A stretch of 64,000 nucleotides of DNA, from NCBI GenBank assembly GCA_015698045.1, contig BLAL01000034.1:806001-870000 (forward strand), given 5' to 3'. Under the pieces are notes generated by a model. The model saw only the letters and a list, made by a program, of their open reading frames with translations, ran no database searches and was not told where the DNA came from. A program made the position numbers and the translations under genes. This DNA comes from Rhizophagus clarus (Eukaryota > Glomeromycota > Glomeromycetes > Glomerales > Glomeraceae). This document shows, one piece after another, positions 1 through 12,059 of this stretch. Numbering within the stretch: position 1 is the stretch's first letter; every line of letters begins with the position of its first letter.

Positions 1-2539
1 ATAAATTTAATGAAATTTCTTTAAATGGTTTTTCGAAACGGAAGATGAACAATGATGTTATGCTGTGTTATATAATTATTAATGAATATTTTCGAAAATA
101 GTATGATCATCTAAAAGGAAAATTCCATGCATAATTATTTTAAATTTCCAAAAACCTCCCTTCATGTTTTTTAGAATATTCTAAAAGCAAATCTATATTC
201 GTACCTAATTGTGTTCTTTCTCTACTTGCAATAATTTGATGTTTCTTTTTTACACTTACAAGTTACAATAACGAGTAATTCCTGCCTAGTATCATTATTC
301 TTCTATTTTTGCACCATGCGAATATCATCACATGCAATCCGTGACGCCAAATTTATCTAGTGTATGTAGCACGAATTTAAATAGGAAGCGAAAAAACGAA
401 GATCGGAAATTGAATGAAATTTATAAAGACTTCACATGTTGCAGTACATAGGTCCATCATTAGTCCGGACACTGGAGTGTAACGAATTAACCCGAAAGAC
501 AATTCATTTCTACGCAAAGGTTTCGCAAAGGGTTCACAAAATGTCCGTCTGTCAAAAATAGATGATAATCGCTTCTTAATATTTAGATAAAAAATTTGGG
601 TAATTTTAAAATCAAAATTGTGACACACAGGTGACCTACAAATTTTAGTTAACAAGGTGATAATCTGGAATTATAAATGTAAATCTACCTTTCTCCTTTC
701 TTATTTTAAAAGAATAAAATAAAGCTAAACATATTTTTTGTTAAGTACGACAAACTTACACAATACAGTAAATCATTTATGATTTGCAAATTTTATATTA
801 TCGAGTTAATCATATTTTTTTTAAAAAAAAAGGTTTACTTTTTACGTATTACAAATGAAATAAGATCTCCTTAGTTTATAAAACTTCCAAGCTATGATAC
901 GATAAGAGACCTGTATCAAAAGATGATCTGCAAAGGAATGGGAATCTAACGTGGCGTGGAATGAAAATCGGGTATCAAAGAAAAATTACTAGTGATCGAC
1001 ATAAATTTGCACCGAAATATTGAATTTTTTTTTTGCGGCTGGACTTAAATAGCAAAAAAAAGGGGTAAAAAAAAAAAAAATTCTGCGAACAATGTTACTG
1101 ATGATCTGCACATTTTTCTTTTCTCCAGCCATAAAAATTTTTTATACTTACAAATAAATAAATAATAAAATAATATCTGTGCACAAACATCAATTTGTGT
1201 TTATCTGTTATTGATTGTTTTCTCTTTACCTCTTATTAATTATTTAATTTTTCTTCATGCTTTTTTTACACGTCACAAAAATTAAATTCTAGTGTTCTTT
1301 TTTTTTACCACTTTTTTTTCGATTATGAATTTATCTTACTCTTTTCTTTCACTTCAATTCAATAAGATAAAGAGATAAAATGATGTTTATAAATTCAGTT
1401 AGCAGTGATCTTCAACGTTCAACGTATTAAGTTACGATCAACGTTCCATCAAATAAAACACGTTCAAATCATAATTATTTCAACTAGAATATTAATAGTG
1501 AAATTGACAAAATAATCAACAGAAATCTTTACAAAAAGGTCATTGGATATTTTACTGCGAAATAATACAAGCATTAAATTATTTCTATTTATAAAAAGAA
1601 AGGTTTCTTTCGTTATTCCTCTTTTTCTTTACATCGGAGATGCAATATGCTTTCATTATACTGGAAAATTAATAATTATTATATAACTAAAACTATTAGT
1701 TTCATAATAGTTCCTCTTAACCCTAATAAACCCACTTTTTCTCTTAACATACATGCTAAAACTCCCTGGTATGATATAAATTATCCATTTACTATGGATA
1801 GAGATGAATTGTTAATGAATTCAAGTAAATCTAAGTCCAATATTCTCTATTCTTCAAATTCCTTTATTTTATATGTGAAAAATGAGGACAATAAACTTAA
1901 ATATAAGAATATGCGAGCAAATAAAGAGTTTAGAATAATGGAAAACTCTCTGAAGAAATCAAAAATCTTTTTAATTGTGGTGCAAAAATGAAAAATTATA
2001 ATTAAACAACGTAAAGGAGGATATCAGTTTAAAAAGAGAAATCAACAGAAATGAGTAAAAAATGTTAAAAAAAATTACCTCTCCATTCCATATCTATTTT
2101 GACATCATCTACTTTATTAAATCAGGATCCTTTTCAATTAAAGTTTCATTGAGTCTAACTTTACTGCTTCTACTTATAACCCATCTATTCCATCTAACTT
2201 GGAAATGATTGTCCTTATATACAAGCCTGAATTCAATATTATTTACCAGAATATGCTAATTATGATCAAATTAGGATATCTAATCCATCTAATTTGGAAT
2301 TTTTTCCAACTTCTTCCATATCAATCTAGAATATTTTAATTGTAATTTATTTAATTTATCAATTTTTTCAGTTTCTGCTACATTAACATCAGTCTATTTT
2401 CAACCTCATTTTATGATTTTTCAGGATCTTCTTTTCAACTCTTGCAACATTAAATTATCAATATATACAACCTGAAACAAACTTTACTATTACTTATAAT
2501 TTGTCAGGATTGGTAACGAAAGAGTCTTTAACTTTGTGC
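1..2539. other. intergenic, no gene supported
   Basis: Very A/T-rich sequence with homopolymer runs. Reading frames at 377-655 (-) and 1647-1991 (+) lack a recognisable motif, homologue or splice context. I see no RNA gene or clear transposon end. Confidence 0.5.
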
Positions 2540-2850
2540 GTGATCAAATAGTAAAATTAACTCTAGTTAAATAACAAAATTGACCTTAATCAAATAGCAA
2601 AAATTAACTTTAAGTTAACTTTGCTATTTAACTTGAATTAAAATGTTATTTAACTACAAAGTTAACTTAAAGTCAAATAAATTAATTCTGTAGTCAAAAT
2701 GGCAAGTAAAAAATATAATCCTAAATCACTAAAAATTTATTCCAATTGGTAAAAATTGACTAATTAAATAGCAAACTTAACTCCAATTAAATAGCAAAAC
2801 TAACTCGAGTCAAATAATAAAAATTAATTCCGTAATTAAATAGCTACCAT
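2540..2850. repeat. short dispersed-tandem repeat
   Basis: The motif TTAAATAGCAAAATTAACT and close variants occur about ten times in both orientations, separated by a few bases. This looks like a decayed minisatellite or the subterminal repeats of an old element. No reading frame crosses it. Confidence 0.5.
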
Positions 2851-4389
2851 ATGATAAAATTTATGTTATATTTCCATTTGGATTTGCATTTTATTGTTTG
2901 AACGCCCTTTAATTTATTATATAATTCTTCCACTTTGGCTTTCCTTGGATCACGTGTTTGTGGAACCAGATGTATAGATGACGTATCTCTTGAATATAAT
3001 TTGTTATTGAAATCTTGCAAATTAATTAGTAGAAAATTGCGTTTCTATAATTTATAGGTATGTTAGGTTTATTTTTAATCTCAAAAGCAGATAGTTTTGT
3101 TTAGGTCTAATAATGACAAATTTGGGTTGATTTTTCTAGTAATAGGAGGAATAAAAATTGGTATCATTCGTGAATGACTATGGACGATGTGTCAAGTTGT
3201 ATTTTCAACTAGAATATAATATTAAAAGTTTAATGATTCAATACGTCAAAAAAATTACACATCATAAACATTTTATTTGCGATAATTATTATAGAACAAT
3301 ATATGGAATACTTCTGAAAATGAGTTCATTCATTAGAATAATGAACTTTATATCTAATTATTCAGGCGCCAAATATTCACAGATGCATTATATTTAAAAC
3401 ATGAGTGGTCATGAAAGAAATTTAAATCATTAAATTTGATCAATACTAATGTATGCACCATCTACAAGTCATTTTTAATTTTAGTTTTCTTTAGTCTTAT
3501 TAGTTTACTCATGAAATTTTATATATCGCCAGGCAAGGCAGCAATATTATTTATTTGATTTCTTTTAGTTTATATTAACATTTAACATTAATCGCATTTT
3601 ATATTTATTGATACACGCATTTATTTAGTTTAGTTTGCTACTATTCTATTCTACCAGTTACTATTACCTGACTGTGATAGGTCGTATGTACTGTCAAAAA
3701 ATATGTATACCTTCTATAGCGTATACATTTATATTTTTAAAACTGTCAACCAAAATATATGTTTATAATATTGTCTATATTTTCCATTTTAATCTTTTTT
3801 CTTATTTTGATAATTTTATATTCTTTTTCTATGTCAATTAAAAACCACAAGGTTTTCCATGTTCTCTTGAAAATTCGTATAATATTTGTTTTTTTATTTA
3901 TTTGTGTACTTGTTTTTTGATTAACATAATGATAATGGTATTAATACCTTTATTGTATCTATAAAATAATGTTAATGTTTTGTCTCCATTCGATATTTTG
4001 AATGTTGAATTCCAATTAATATTATTAATCATCTATTCCAGTAAATGTATTAATTTTGGTTGTGAATTTTCTTAATTTTCTTTAGATCAATAAATTATTC
4101 CATTGAGGAATTATATCGATGTTTTTTGAAATTTTAACTTCATGGTTAATATATTGTATTTAAAAATACTTCTCGAGTTATAATTTCTTTTAAGTTTTTA
4201 TTTATAATCAATTATATGTAACAGGTAATGTATTTTTTTCTCATTGATTCTGAATGTACTTTATGAATAAGATATTACATCTTCAAGAAAGTTGTCCACC
4301 GAAAAGTCTAATAATATTAATGATACTACGTTTAAAAGGAAAAAGGTTCAATCTAAAAATAATAGTAATAAAATATAAATAATAACAAT
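2851..4389. other. intergenic, no gene supported
   Basis: A/T-rich sequence. The frames at 3158-3397 and 3635-3841 are low in complexity and match nothing I know. A short GC-richer patch at about 4390-4600 (repeated 'actgtcccgg' and 'ggacttg' words) may be the remains of a TIR element whose ends I cannot fix. Confidence 0.45.
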
Positions 4390-4617
4390 GCCCTCACAGG
4401 ATTTCTAATGTCCTAGCTGGGATGTTCCAGACTGTCCCGGCCAAGATAATTGTCCCATTAATAATTAAATATATAAGATTATATATGTTAATAAGTGTCT
4501 CAACTTCCGAGAAATTAGCAAAGTCCTGTCCAAGGACTTGGACTGTCCCGGACATCCCATTCAAGGACAAGTCCCAGTCCAAGTCACAACACTGCCTATA
4601 GGGTGTACGATAACATT

Positions 4618-4644
4618 GATATTGTACGGTCATCGTACAATATC
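4618..4644. other. perfect 11-bp hairpin
   Basis: GATATTGTACG is followed by the loop GTCAT and then the exact reverse complement CGTACAATATC. It lies about 200 bp upstream of the C2/lectin gene start. It could be a small MITE core or a protein site; its role is unknown. Confidence 0.6.
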
Positions 4645-4843
4645 CATAAAATATAAAGTTATAAAATTGAAAAGAAAAAGGAAGTTTATTTACTATTACG
4701 AACTCTCCATTAAGTGTGATAATCTGCAAGGGTAGCACAAGCACGATAATATACTATTCAATGATCATTTCCATAAGAGGTTTTAAATTTTTCTTATAAA
4801 AGGGGATGATGCGTTTTAAGGTCAATTCTGCAGATCTACGAAC

Positions 4844-7044
4844 ATGTATTCCAAAAATGATGATTTCATCGAAAGTAAAAAACCCATAATTTATGGATTT
4901 CCTGAGGATTACTTTTACCTTAAGGTCAGTCCATTATCTCAAGATTATGTATTGGATGTTAAACGTAGTTCTATTTTCTTTGGATTTGGTGGTACGAGCG
5001 TAAAGGAAGGTTCAAGACCCGTTATCGCTTCAAAAAAAAAAATGATAAAAATAATGATGATTCCTATCAACTTTGGAGACACGAAAATGGCTATCTTGTT
5101 AATAAACATACCAATTTATATTTAGAAATTGACAATGGTAAAGTATTGAATTCTTATTAAATTCCCTATACAGAATTCAAGTGAATTTAATATTGATTCT
5201 TAGGAAAGTTGGTAACTGTATTTCCCTTAATCACCGAAAATCCGGTACTCATGGTGCTAATCAACGATGGACTTTGACTAAGGAAGGATATATTGCTTTA
5301 GAAAGCCACCCTAAATATGTTATTGACGTGAAAGGTGGTAATGTAAAAGATAGGTCACGTGTTGTGCTCTCGGACAGCGGTACTAAAAGTTTCACACAGT
5401 CTAATTTTGCCAAGTGGGAAATAGTTTCTTCAAATAAGAAACATCATAGTATGTATTTAAATTATTTTCTTTCACATAATTGGGTGATATAATCCTGATT
5501 CAGAAAATCATTAATTTCTTTCTTTTTACCTTCTTAAGATGAAAGTGCGATTGGTATTATTAGATTGGAATTAGTAGAAGCTGAAGGTCTTAGGTGTGTT
5601 GATTCATTCCTCGCAGGTGGTAAATATCTACTTCTTTGATAAATCATTGATTCATGATCAATATTATTCACAAAAATGTATTTCAAATCTTTTTTGTTTT
5701 AAGGACTTTCTGATCCTTATGTTCGAGTTTTTCATGAGGGTGGTCAAGATATTATAGCTCAGACTAGAGTCATTGACAACACTTTGAATCCTGTTTGGGA
5801 TGAAGTTTGCTGCATACCAGTGAAAAATATTGATGATAAATTCATTTTGGAGGTGATGGATTTTAATCTCTTTACTAAACACAAACCACTTGGTCATTGT
5901 ACTTTTGAAGTTACCAAGGAACTTATTAAAGAAGTTTCACCTATATATATGAAGGAATACCGAATGGCATTGATAGGTAAGTATGAACATTATTATTGTT
6001 AGTTTTTTTTCTTTAATTAATTGAATGTTAATGTTCTTTTTTTAATTTAACATTTAGATGGGACAACCTTTCAATTGAAGGAAAACTTCATTACAGAGCA
6101 AAATTTATCCCTTTAAATTTAGATATTTTACCAAAACCAACATCAGATTTCCTTGCTAATCTTAAAGAAAAACCCTTTGATAAATTAACACTTTATTTTC
6201 TTGTTACATTGCGAGCACAAAATGGCAACTTCCCTCCTTCTAATACAATAGCAACCTTTTTTGGTTATTTCGATATAGAACGCTTATTTAACTTGTATAA
6301 AAATCATGTTCAAGATGAGAGAATCATAAACAATACTAGTAAGACAATCTGAACTACTAGTTTGGTAGGTTTGTTCACTATGTTCATTTATCAAAAAAAA
6401 AAAAAAGTTATTATTGTTTTTTTTAACCACATTATTATATTAATTATTGTTATTTAATTTATAGGTACTAGGGCTTCTGAGATATTTATTTAAAGAGAAT
6501 CGAGAATGGACAAGTATTTATGGTTGTTCAGAACAATATATCAGTAGAGAATTAGGTGGTGATTTAGAAATCGAGGAAGTTGTAATCGATAGTGGAAGAA
6601 AAACCGTACGCGAAATATTTAAAATTAAAACAGTTAATGGTAAGTAAAAATGAATTTGAGCGTGAACTACTAAAAACATGTCATTATTACTTATAACGTA
6701 TGATGAAATGATTCGTGAAATATTTGATTTATGATTTACGATTTACTTAATAATTATGCGAAAAAAGCTGTTCCTATGTTCCTACTGTTCCCAGTACAGA
6801 AGCACCAGAAAAAGAAACGGCTAAATTCACAGCCACAACCGAAGATATACCTACCGATAGTGTATCTCAAGCTGTTACTACAACTAATGATGATCATGAA
6901 GTAGTAGATATAGAAGGTATATTTTTTGAAATATAATGTAATATAAAATATATAACTATATTCGCATTTTTTAACAAAAACTTTTAATAGATTCTTGATA
7001 TAATTCTGAACATACTGAATGATTTTTCTTTGGATGATAAGTGA
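4844..7044 (+). pseudogene. decayed beta-trefoil + C2 domain gene
   Basis: Multi-exon host gene with an N-terminal lectin-like beta-trefoil segment (start 4844; LYLEIDNG and ANQRWTL, with YVIDVKGG at about 5318, resemble ricin-B-type QxW repeats). A C2 domain follows (exons about 5539-5618 and 5704-5970, with SDPYVRVF and LNPVWDE). Next come a conserved linker (6060-6340, WDNLSIEGKLHYRAKFIPLN; 6466-6640, ELGGDLEIEEVV) and a Thr/Glu-rich tail (6775-6916). The last exon (6991-7041) ends in FSLDDK. C2 domains usually bind phospholipid, often with calcium. The frame shifts at an A run (about 5031-5041), again before 5205, and once near 5945 relative to the inverted paralogue, so I call it a pseudogene; homopolymer assembly error could explain the first. 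Introns are short GT-AG. Domain identity is fairly sure; cellular role is unknown. Confidence 0.7.
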
Positions 7045-7099
7045 TTTTTTTAAAAAAAAAATCATTTCATAACTGTCTGATAATTTTATCTGTGAATTT

Positions 7100-8389
7100 A
7101 CCTTTATACATACTTTCCTAAATTATTAATTATTTTATTTATAGTAGATTTGGATAAATTTAAATTATAGTATTTAACAATAATATTTTGATAGTACTAT
7201 TATATTGTCTCTTGAACTATAAGGCTAAAATCAATTTTAAAATAAAATATACTATAGAAATAAATTTATAAATTATTTATAAAAAAACTTATATATATAA
7301 TTTACATTTTACATAATGAGTTCTTACCGATATAATAAGATCTTATGATAAAAGCTATTCTTGGATTATTTTGTTTAATATTTAGTCGGTATGGATAAGT
7401 CCTACTATTACTCACCACAATAAGATAAGGTATAAATGTAACGAATACTATGCTTTTGTTAATTTAACATAAATTTTGAAAAAAAATATACGCCCCTATT
7501 GTGTAAGTATTTGAGAATAGCTGTATGATCATTGATCAACGATAGTTCAACATCCCGATAAATCAGATTTATAACATAGATCCCACCTCAGGATCCAGCT
7601 GGAATGTTCCCCTGCTCTGTATTCTATATCAAGCTTAAAATTATCCTAGAAAATATTATACATTTCTAACAAATTGTGAAAAGATGATCGGTGAAGAACT
7701 ATTGCATGATTTGCGTCGTGATCAGTATTTTAGGGAACCGTTTAAGTACTGCATGGCTCAATGATCTTATGAAAGAACGGAAAAAACCTATACCCTGTTT
7801 TATAGAAATCTTTGATCAGGCATGAATATTATTTATGCATAGGCGTCATGTGAATCGACCGTTACCCACCTAAAATGTGTAGTACTTCTTGCCAAAGGAA
7901 TAAGGCTGTGCGACATGTGAAGCGCATATATACAGTATTCACATTATTTTTCTAAAAAAAAATTCTTCCTACCGAAGCATCATTCTATTTCTTCCGAAGC
8001 CTTACAATAGGACCAGCATACTCACCACATATCTCAGTGTGAAGAATTGTCGGCGAAAAAATACTAGTGACGAAGCTCTGGACAAGACATTGCGCAAATA
8101 AGGTGGGAACACTTATTTCGCTTAGGCGTCTTCAGGAGTGTAACTAGTATCTTTTCATTTCTGGGTTTGAGGACCTCTTTAGGTAGAATAGACGTGTAAT
8201 GTTTATTATGGGCAAGGTCACAATCTTTGTATTTATTAGCGCAACACTTTTCTACCAATGTATTACAAATAGTTGACAAAGTCAACAATGCAACCAAATA
8301 TTTTTCATATTAGTGATTGGTATGATTCCTCTGGAATCTGCATGCTAATATTTTGTAGTGCAAATGTCATTTCGAAGCACACTGCTTCA
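7100..8389. other. unassigned insert between tail copies
   Basis: A/T-rich to 7500, then more balanced sequence to about 8390 with coding-like composition in places (a - frame at 8064-8297). I recognise no domain. It separates the C2 gene from a second copy of the gene's tail, so it probably arrived as an insertion or is the rest of a decayed paralogue. Confidence 0.35.
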
Positions 8390-8670
8390 CAAATCCGGAT
8401 GATTGTTTTATTAAATCCACAGCCACAAACTTATCGATATTGTATCTCAAGCAATGCAATATACATCTGATACTGTTTTTGCTTGCCACACTTATCAATC
8501 TTAAATCAAAACCACTCCTGAAAATATCCAAGATGATCGTTGATAAGCAAAAAGCAAAGTGTCAAAAGCAGCTGTTGTTACAAGTGATATTTTTTGAAAT
8601 ATAATGTAATAATGTAATATAATAAAAATTTTTTTATAAATTCAACATATGATTTTTCTTTGGATGGTAA
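8390..8670 (+). pseudogene. second copy of C2-gene 3' tail
   Basis: Sequence at about 8395-8460 matches the tail of the 4844-7044 gene (shared words ccacagccacaa and tgtatctcaag). The stretch at 8586-8615 matches its intron (attttttgaaatataatgtaat). The final mini-exon ends at 8666 with codons for TYDFSLDG followed by GTAAGT. No C2 body is attached, so this is a fragment left by duplication. Confidence 0.55.
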
Positions 8671-8830
8671 GTAATTTTTTTAAATAAAACTTGTTTCTCA
8701 TAACATGTAATGCTTTTTATCGGAAAGATACTTTCACAACAACCGTCTGATAGCGTTATCTGCGAATTTAATCTAAATATACTTTTTATGTATACTTTTC
8801 TTAAATTATCAATTGATTTATGGGTTAAAG

Positions 8831-9616
8831 TCATAGTATTTTAATCAACAATAACATCTATTGTATTTATTTTTCAATATTGTGCATTCACTCCAAGGAT
8901 AAACTCATAAAAGATATAAAGTATAATATTATTCCAACCTTTATGAGTAAATAATCAAAATTTAAGTAAATCAGAGCAAATAAAATTTTTAGATTCGTGA
9001 AATAAAATTTATGTTGCGAGCAGCTTTATTTCTATATGTGCTAGTATGTAAATTTTTATACATCATTTGAATTATAAAATTTCATTATGAATTCAACCAT
9101 ATAAAATAGGGTTTTCATTTCTCATGAAATCGACGTGGGTAGGTTACGATTCTAAAATTTGTTGAATACTTATTAGACAAATTTTCGTAAATTTCGATTG
9201 TAAGATTTCGTAATATCATACAAGGTAAAATATCAGTCTTGGACCTTCTAGTAAGTTAGATAAAAGTTGGGACACATAAAATATCAGCAGTAAGCTATCC
9301 CTAATGTGAGATAAATATTTATATGACGAACGTCTTTATTGATGATTTCAAAGCTTTTTCATAAAACAGAAACTTCATCGCTAATTTCTAATGGCTGTAT
9401 TGTAATTAAAGCCTTTTACTGTTGGGAAGAATTATTGTAATTGATTTGGACCTACTTTATACCTTTTATTCTTGGGGCGAATGCACAAAATTGACAAATA
9501 CTGGGAAAAGAGACCAAATCAAAAAAAAAAATATATATATTTTTTTTTGAAATAACAAGTGTTCTGAACCTGATGATGGTTTCATATAAACTATTTGTTT
9601 TTTTTTTTCAGCAAAC
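8831..9616. other. intergenic, no gene supported
   Basis: A/T-rich with poly-A and poly-T runs. No reading frame, RNA gene or terminal repeat that I can support. Confidence 0.45.
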
Positions 9617-10094
9617 TTAATTCGTGATCCGTATATAAAGTAGAGAGCCCTATATTGAAAATCGGGGCTAATTATATAATAGTGCAGATTCTGAGGTCAC
9701 GGTAAACCAAAGTACTAATTGTTAAAATATAATATAAAAACTAAGTTTGTGCTTATTTGGTTTACTTTTTATTGAAAGTCCGATAAATTTTTTGAGCGCT
9801 AAAAATGACTTACTTATGAGCTTAAAAGAAAAAAAAGCCTTATTTTTAACGTTGCAAATAATGGGTTTTTACTTTTGGGCTCATAAGAAAGTTATTTCTA
9901 ATGATTGAAAATTTTACCAGACGTTTAGTAAAAAGTTAGCCAAATAGTATAATTTTATGCTAATGGTTTTGGTTTTACATCATATTTAAAAAATTAGTAC
10001 TTCAGATTCCGCGCTATTATATACTACTATATATAACTTTAACCCCAGTTTTTAATAATTAAATTCTCGACTTTTTACGCGGATCACGAATTAA
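9617..10094. mobile_element. 478-bp palindromic foldback MITE
   Basis: The sequence starts TTAATTCGTGATCCG and ends with the reverse complement CGGATCACGAATTAA. Similarity between the arms continues inward with interruptions nearly to the centre (for example tttggttta/taaaccaaa-type pairs and 'cttatgagc' against 'gctcataag'). It has no coding capacity. The family is uncertain; flanking TTAA/TAA leaves the target duplication ambiguous. Confidence 0.65.
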
Positions 10095-10259
10095 ATAATA
10101 AACAACTATATTAAAAAAAATTATACTTATGATTATTTTTAATACTATAATTAAAAATACATTTTCATATCGTTACTTATTGATTCAAATCATACTAAAA
10201 TAAATAATTATAAAAGTATATTTAAATCAAATTCACAGGTACAGTACAGTAATACTAAC

Positions 10260-10545
10260 AGACGGTCATGAAAATATTTGCTCGATAAAGAAGAATTACA
10301 CATTATGAAAAACGAATTTTTTTAGGTTACTACCATCAGTCTAAAATCCAAAGAATAATCATATGTTTGAGTATATCAAGAATCTATTAAAAATTTTTGT
10401 TAAAAAATGCGAATATAATGTATTATATCTTTATATATTACAGTATATATTACGTTACCTTCTAGTATCATGATGATCACTATTGGCTTCTTCAGTTGTA
10501 GTGACAGCTTCTTTTTCTTTTTTGATATTTCTTCTAATCCTCAGT
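10260..10545 (-). pseudogene. inverted copy of C2-gene 3' tail
   Basis: The reverse strand repeats the tail of the + gene: an exon rich in Glu/Thr (GCTGTCACTACAACTGAAG matches 6871-6890), then an intron sharing 'ttcgcattttttaacaaaaa' with 6961-6980. The mini-exon at 10383-10341 reads in part YTQTYDYSLD. It may be the true 3' end of the inverted gene at 12060-15780. A stop lies in the mini-exon where the kinase copy has Arg (TGA for CGA). Confidence 0.6.
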
Positions 10546-10844
10546 AAGATATTTTTAGGCTTTTCTGATTGTTCTTTATATAGTATTAATCTTAAGATTG
10601 AGAATAGTTAAGTAACGAAGCGACAAGGCTATTTCTCATGCGTTTTTTGATAAATTTGAATTGATCAGAAAGCTCAGGCTTTGATTTACAGTATATCAAA
10701 TTGAATATTAAATAGTGGTGTAAACTATAGAATGTAATGTTTATTAACTTATGAACGCGTTTAATGTACCTAGTAATATTTTACTATTAATTTGTGAATA
10801 GCTTTAAGATATGTTATTCTTTAAAAAACGTAATATTTTGTACT

Positions 10845-11104
10845 TACCGTATATCATGGGCCACAGTACCCCCCCCCCCCATGTATAATACCTCCTCTCT
10901 TTTTTCTGAAAAAAATCATCATTTTCTTTTGATTTTACTATCTAATTTTAGCTAGGCGACACATTAAAATATTTTTTGAATATATTATAAGTTTTTAAAA
11001 CCCTTCATTTATAATAAATTTCATACACCCCCAGGTACAGCGTTAACCGACCCCTAAAATTTGCAAGATACCCGGCCGGGTACTGTGGCTAGCGATGTAC
11101 GGTA
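10845..11104. mobile_element. TA-flanked MITE (Tc1/mariner-like)
   Basis: The left end CCGTATATCATGGGCCACAG pairs with the right end, whose reverse complement starts CCGTACATCGCTAGCCACAG. Both are flanked by TA. The interior holds a C13-14 run and no reading frame. TA duplication and short TIRs are typical of non-autonomous Tc1/mariner elements. Confidence 0.7.
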
Positions 11105-11245
11105 GTTTTCCAAAGGTACCGTAGTTCATTTTAAATAGTAAAATAAGGAAATTACACTTTTAGATATGAGATTGATTAAATAAATTATTCATTTATGTAT
11201 AAAGATTAAATCAATATGTATATATTCATATCAATTATATAGATT

Positions 11246-11373
11246 AGGGTAGTGACATACATTAACCAGGTAAGATAGCTATCTTGGTCACGTGCAACCA
11301 ATCATTTTTTTTAAAAATTGTATAACCTCTACCCCACCCCCCTAAAATATTAGCTAATATATGTCGCTGCCCT
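11246..11373. mobile_element. 128-bp hAT-like MITE
   Basis: The left end AGGGTAGTGACATACATTA pairs imperfectly with the right end, whose reverse complement is AGGGCAGCGACATATATTA. The 8 bp flanks are TATAGATT and TATAGAAC (6 of 8 identical), which suggests a hAT-type duplication. Confidence 0.6.
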
Positions 11374-11394
11374 TATAGAACCAAATCATTTTAG

Positions 11395-11465
11395 AGGGTG
11401 AAGGTAGCAGTGCGATTTGGTAGAGCACAGAGATAACCTTTAGGGTGGGAGCTGGTTCGATATTT
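11395..11465 (+). other. tRNA-like / SINE head candidate
   Basis: The stretch contains an A-box-like word (TGCGATTTGGTAGAGCAC) and, about 30 bases on, a B-box-like word (CTGGTTCGATA), the internal pol III promoter spacing. The arms do not fold into a clean cloverleaf and the 3' acceptor pairing is poor. A tRNA-derived SINE or decayed tRNA is more likely than a working tRNA. Confidence 0.35.
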
Positions 11466-11771
11466 TAATTAATTAGATTCTTTATATGTAGCTTACGTTT
11501 GTTTGTTCCCAAAAAAAACAAATCATGTTACATTTTTAAAATGTTTTTTGTTAATTTAAAGTATTATCATCCAAAGCCTTTTACTCCGTCTTTTTTTGCA
11601 CGAAAAATTTTCCAAGGAACAAATTATTACAATAATACATAAAATCTGTCAAATATTAATAATTTCTGGTAAAATTTCCCGAAATTATCATTTAAAAATA
11701 ATATGTACATTATTTATGTATACAGTAGTTAACATACGTGATACATCTTTGGTGAACGTACGATAATGATG

Positions 11772-11858
11772 TACACTCTCAATGAGGAGGATACTCCCCT
11801 ATACAATCATCAATTTTTGGCGGAACCGATTAGGTGATTATATGGAGGTCAGACTGTA
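11772..11858. mobile_element. small TA-flanked TIR remnant
   Basis: The right end read in reverse is ACAGTCTGACCTCCATATAA. The left end ACACTCTC...CTCCCCTATACAATC matches with one gap. TA dinucleotides border both ends. It is probably a Tc1/mariner-type MITE, degraded. Confidence 0.4.
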
Positions 11859-12059
11859 TACACTTATCGACTTATCGTTTCTTCGTCTTGTTCTCGGTGT
11901 TCTCGGTTGTAAATTTACTTTAAAAAATACTGATATATGCTAAAATTTTAACATTTATCCAAGATTTGAATTTATTCATAAGTTAAATAAGACCAAATTA
12001 AATGAATTAAAATTAATCAAAATGTTAATAAGAATATAAGAAAAAGAAAATCTTTTTTC

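Noticed and set aside
377-655. 92-residue - frame
   Set aside because: No motif, no splice context, and surrounding DNA is non-coding in character.
1647-1991. 114-residue + frame
   Set aside because: Moderate composition but no recognisable domain or neighbours; cannot be told from chance in A/T-rich DNA.
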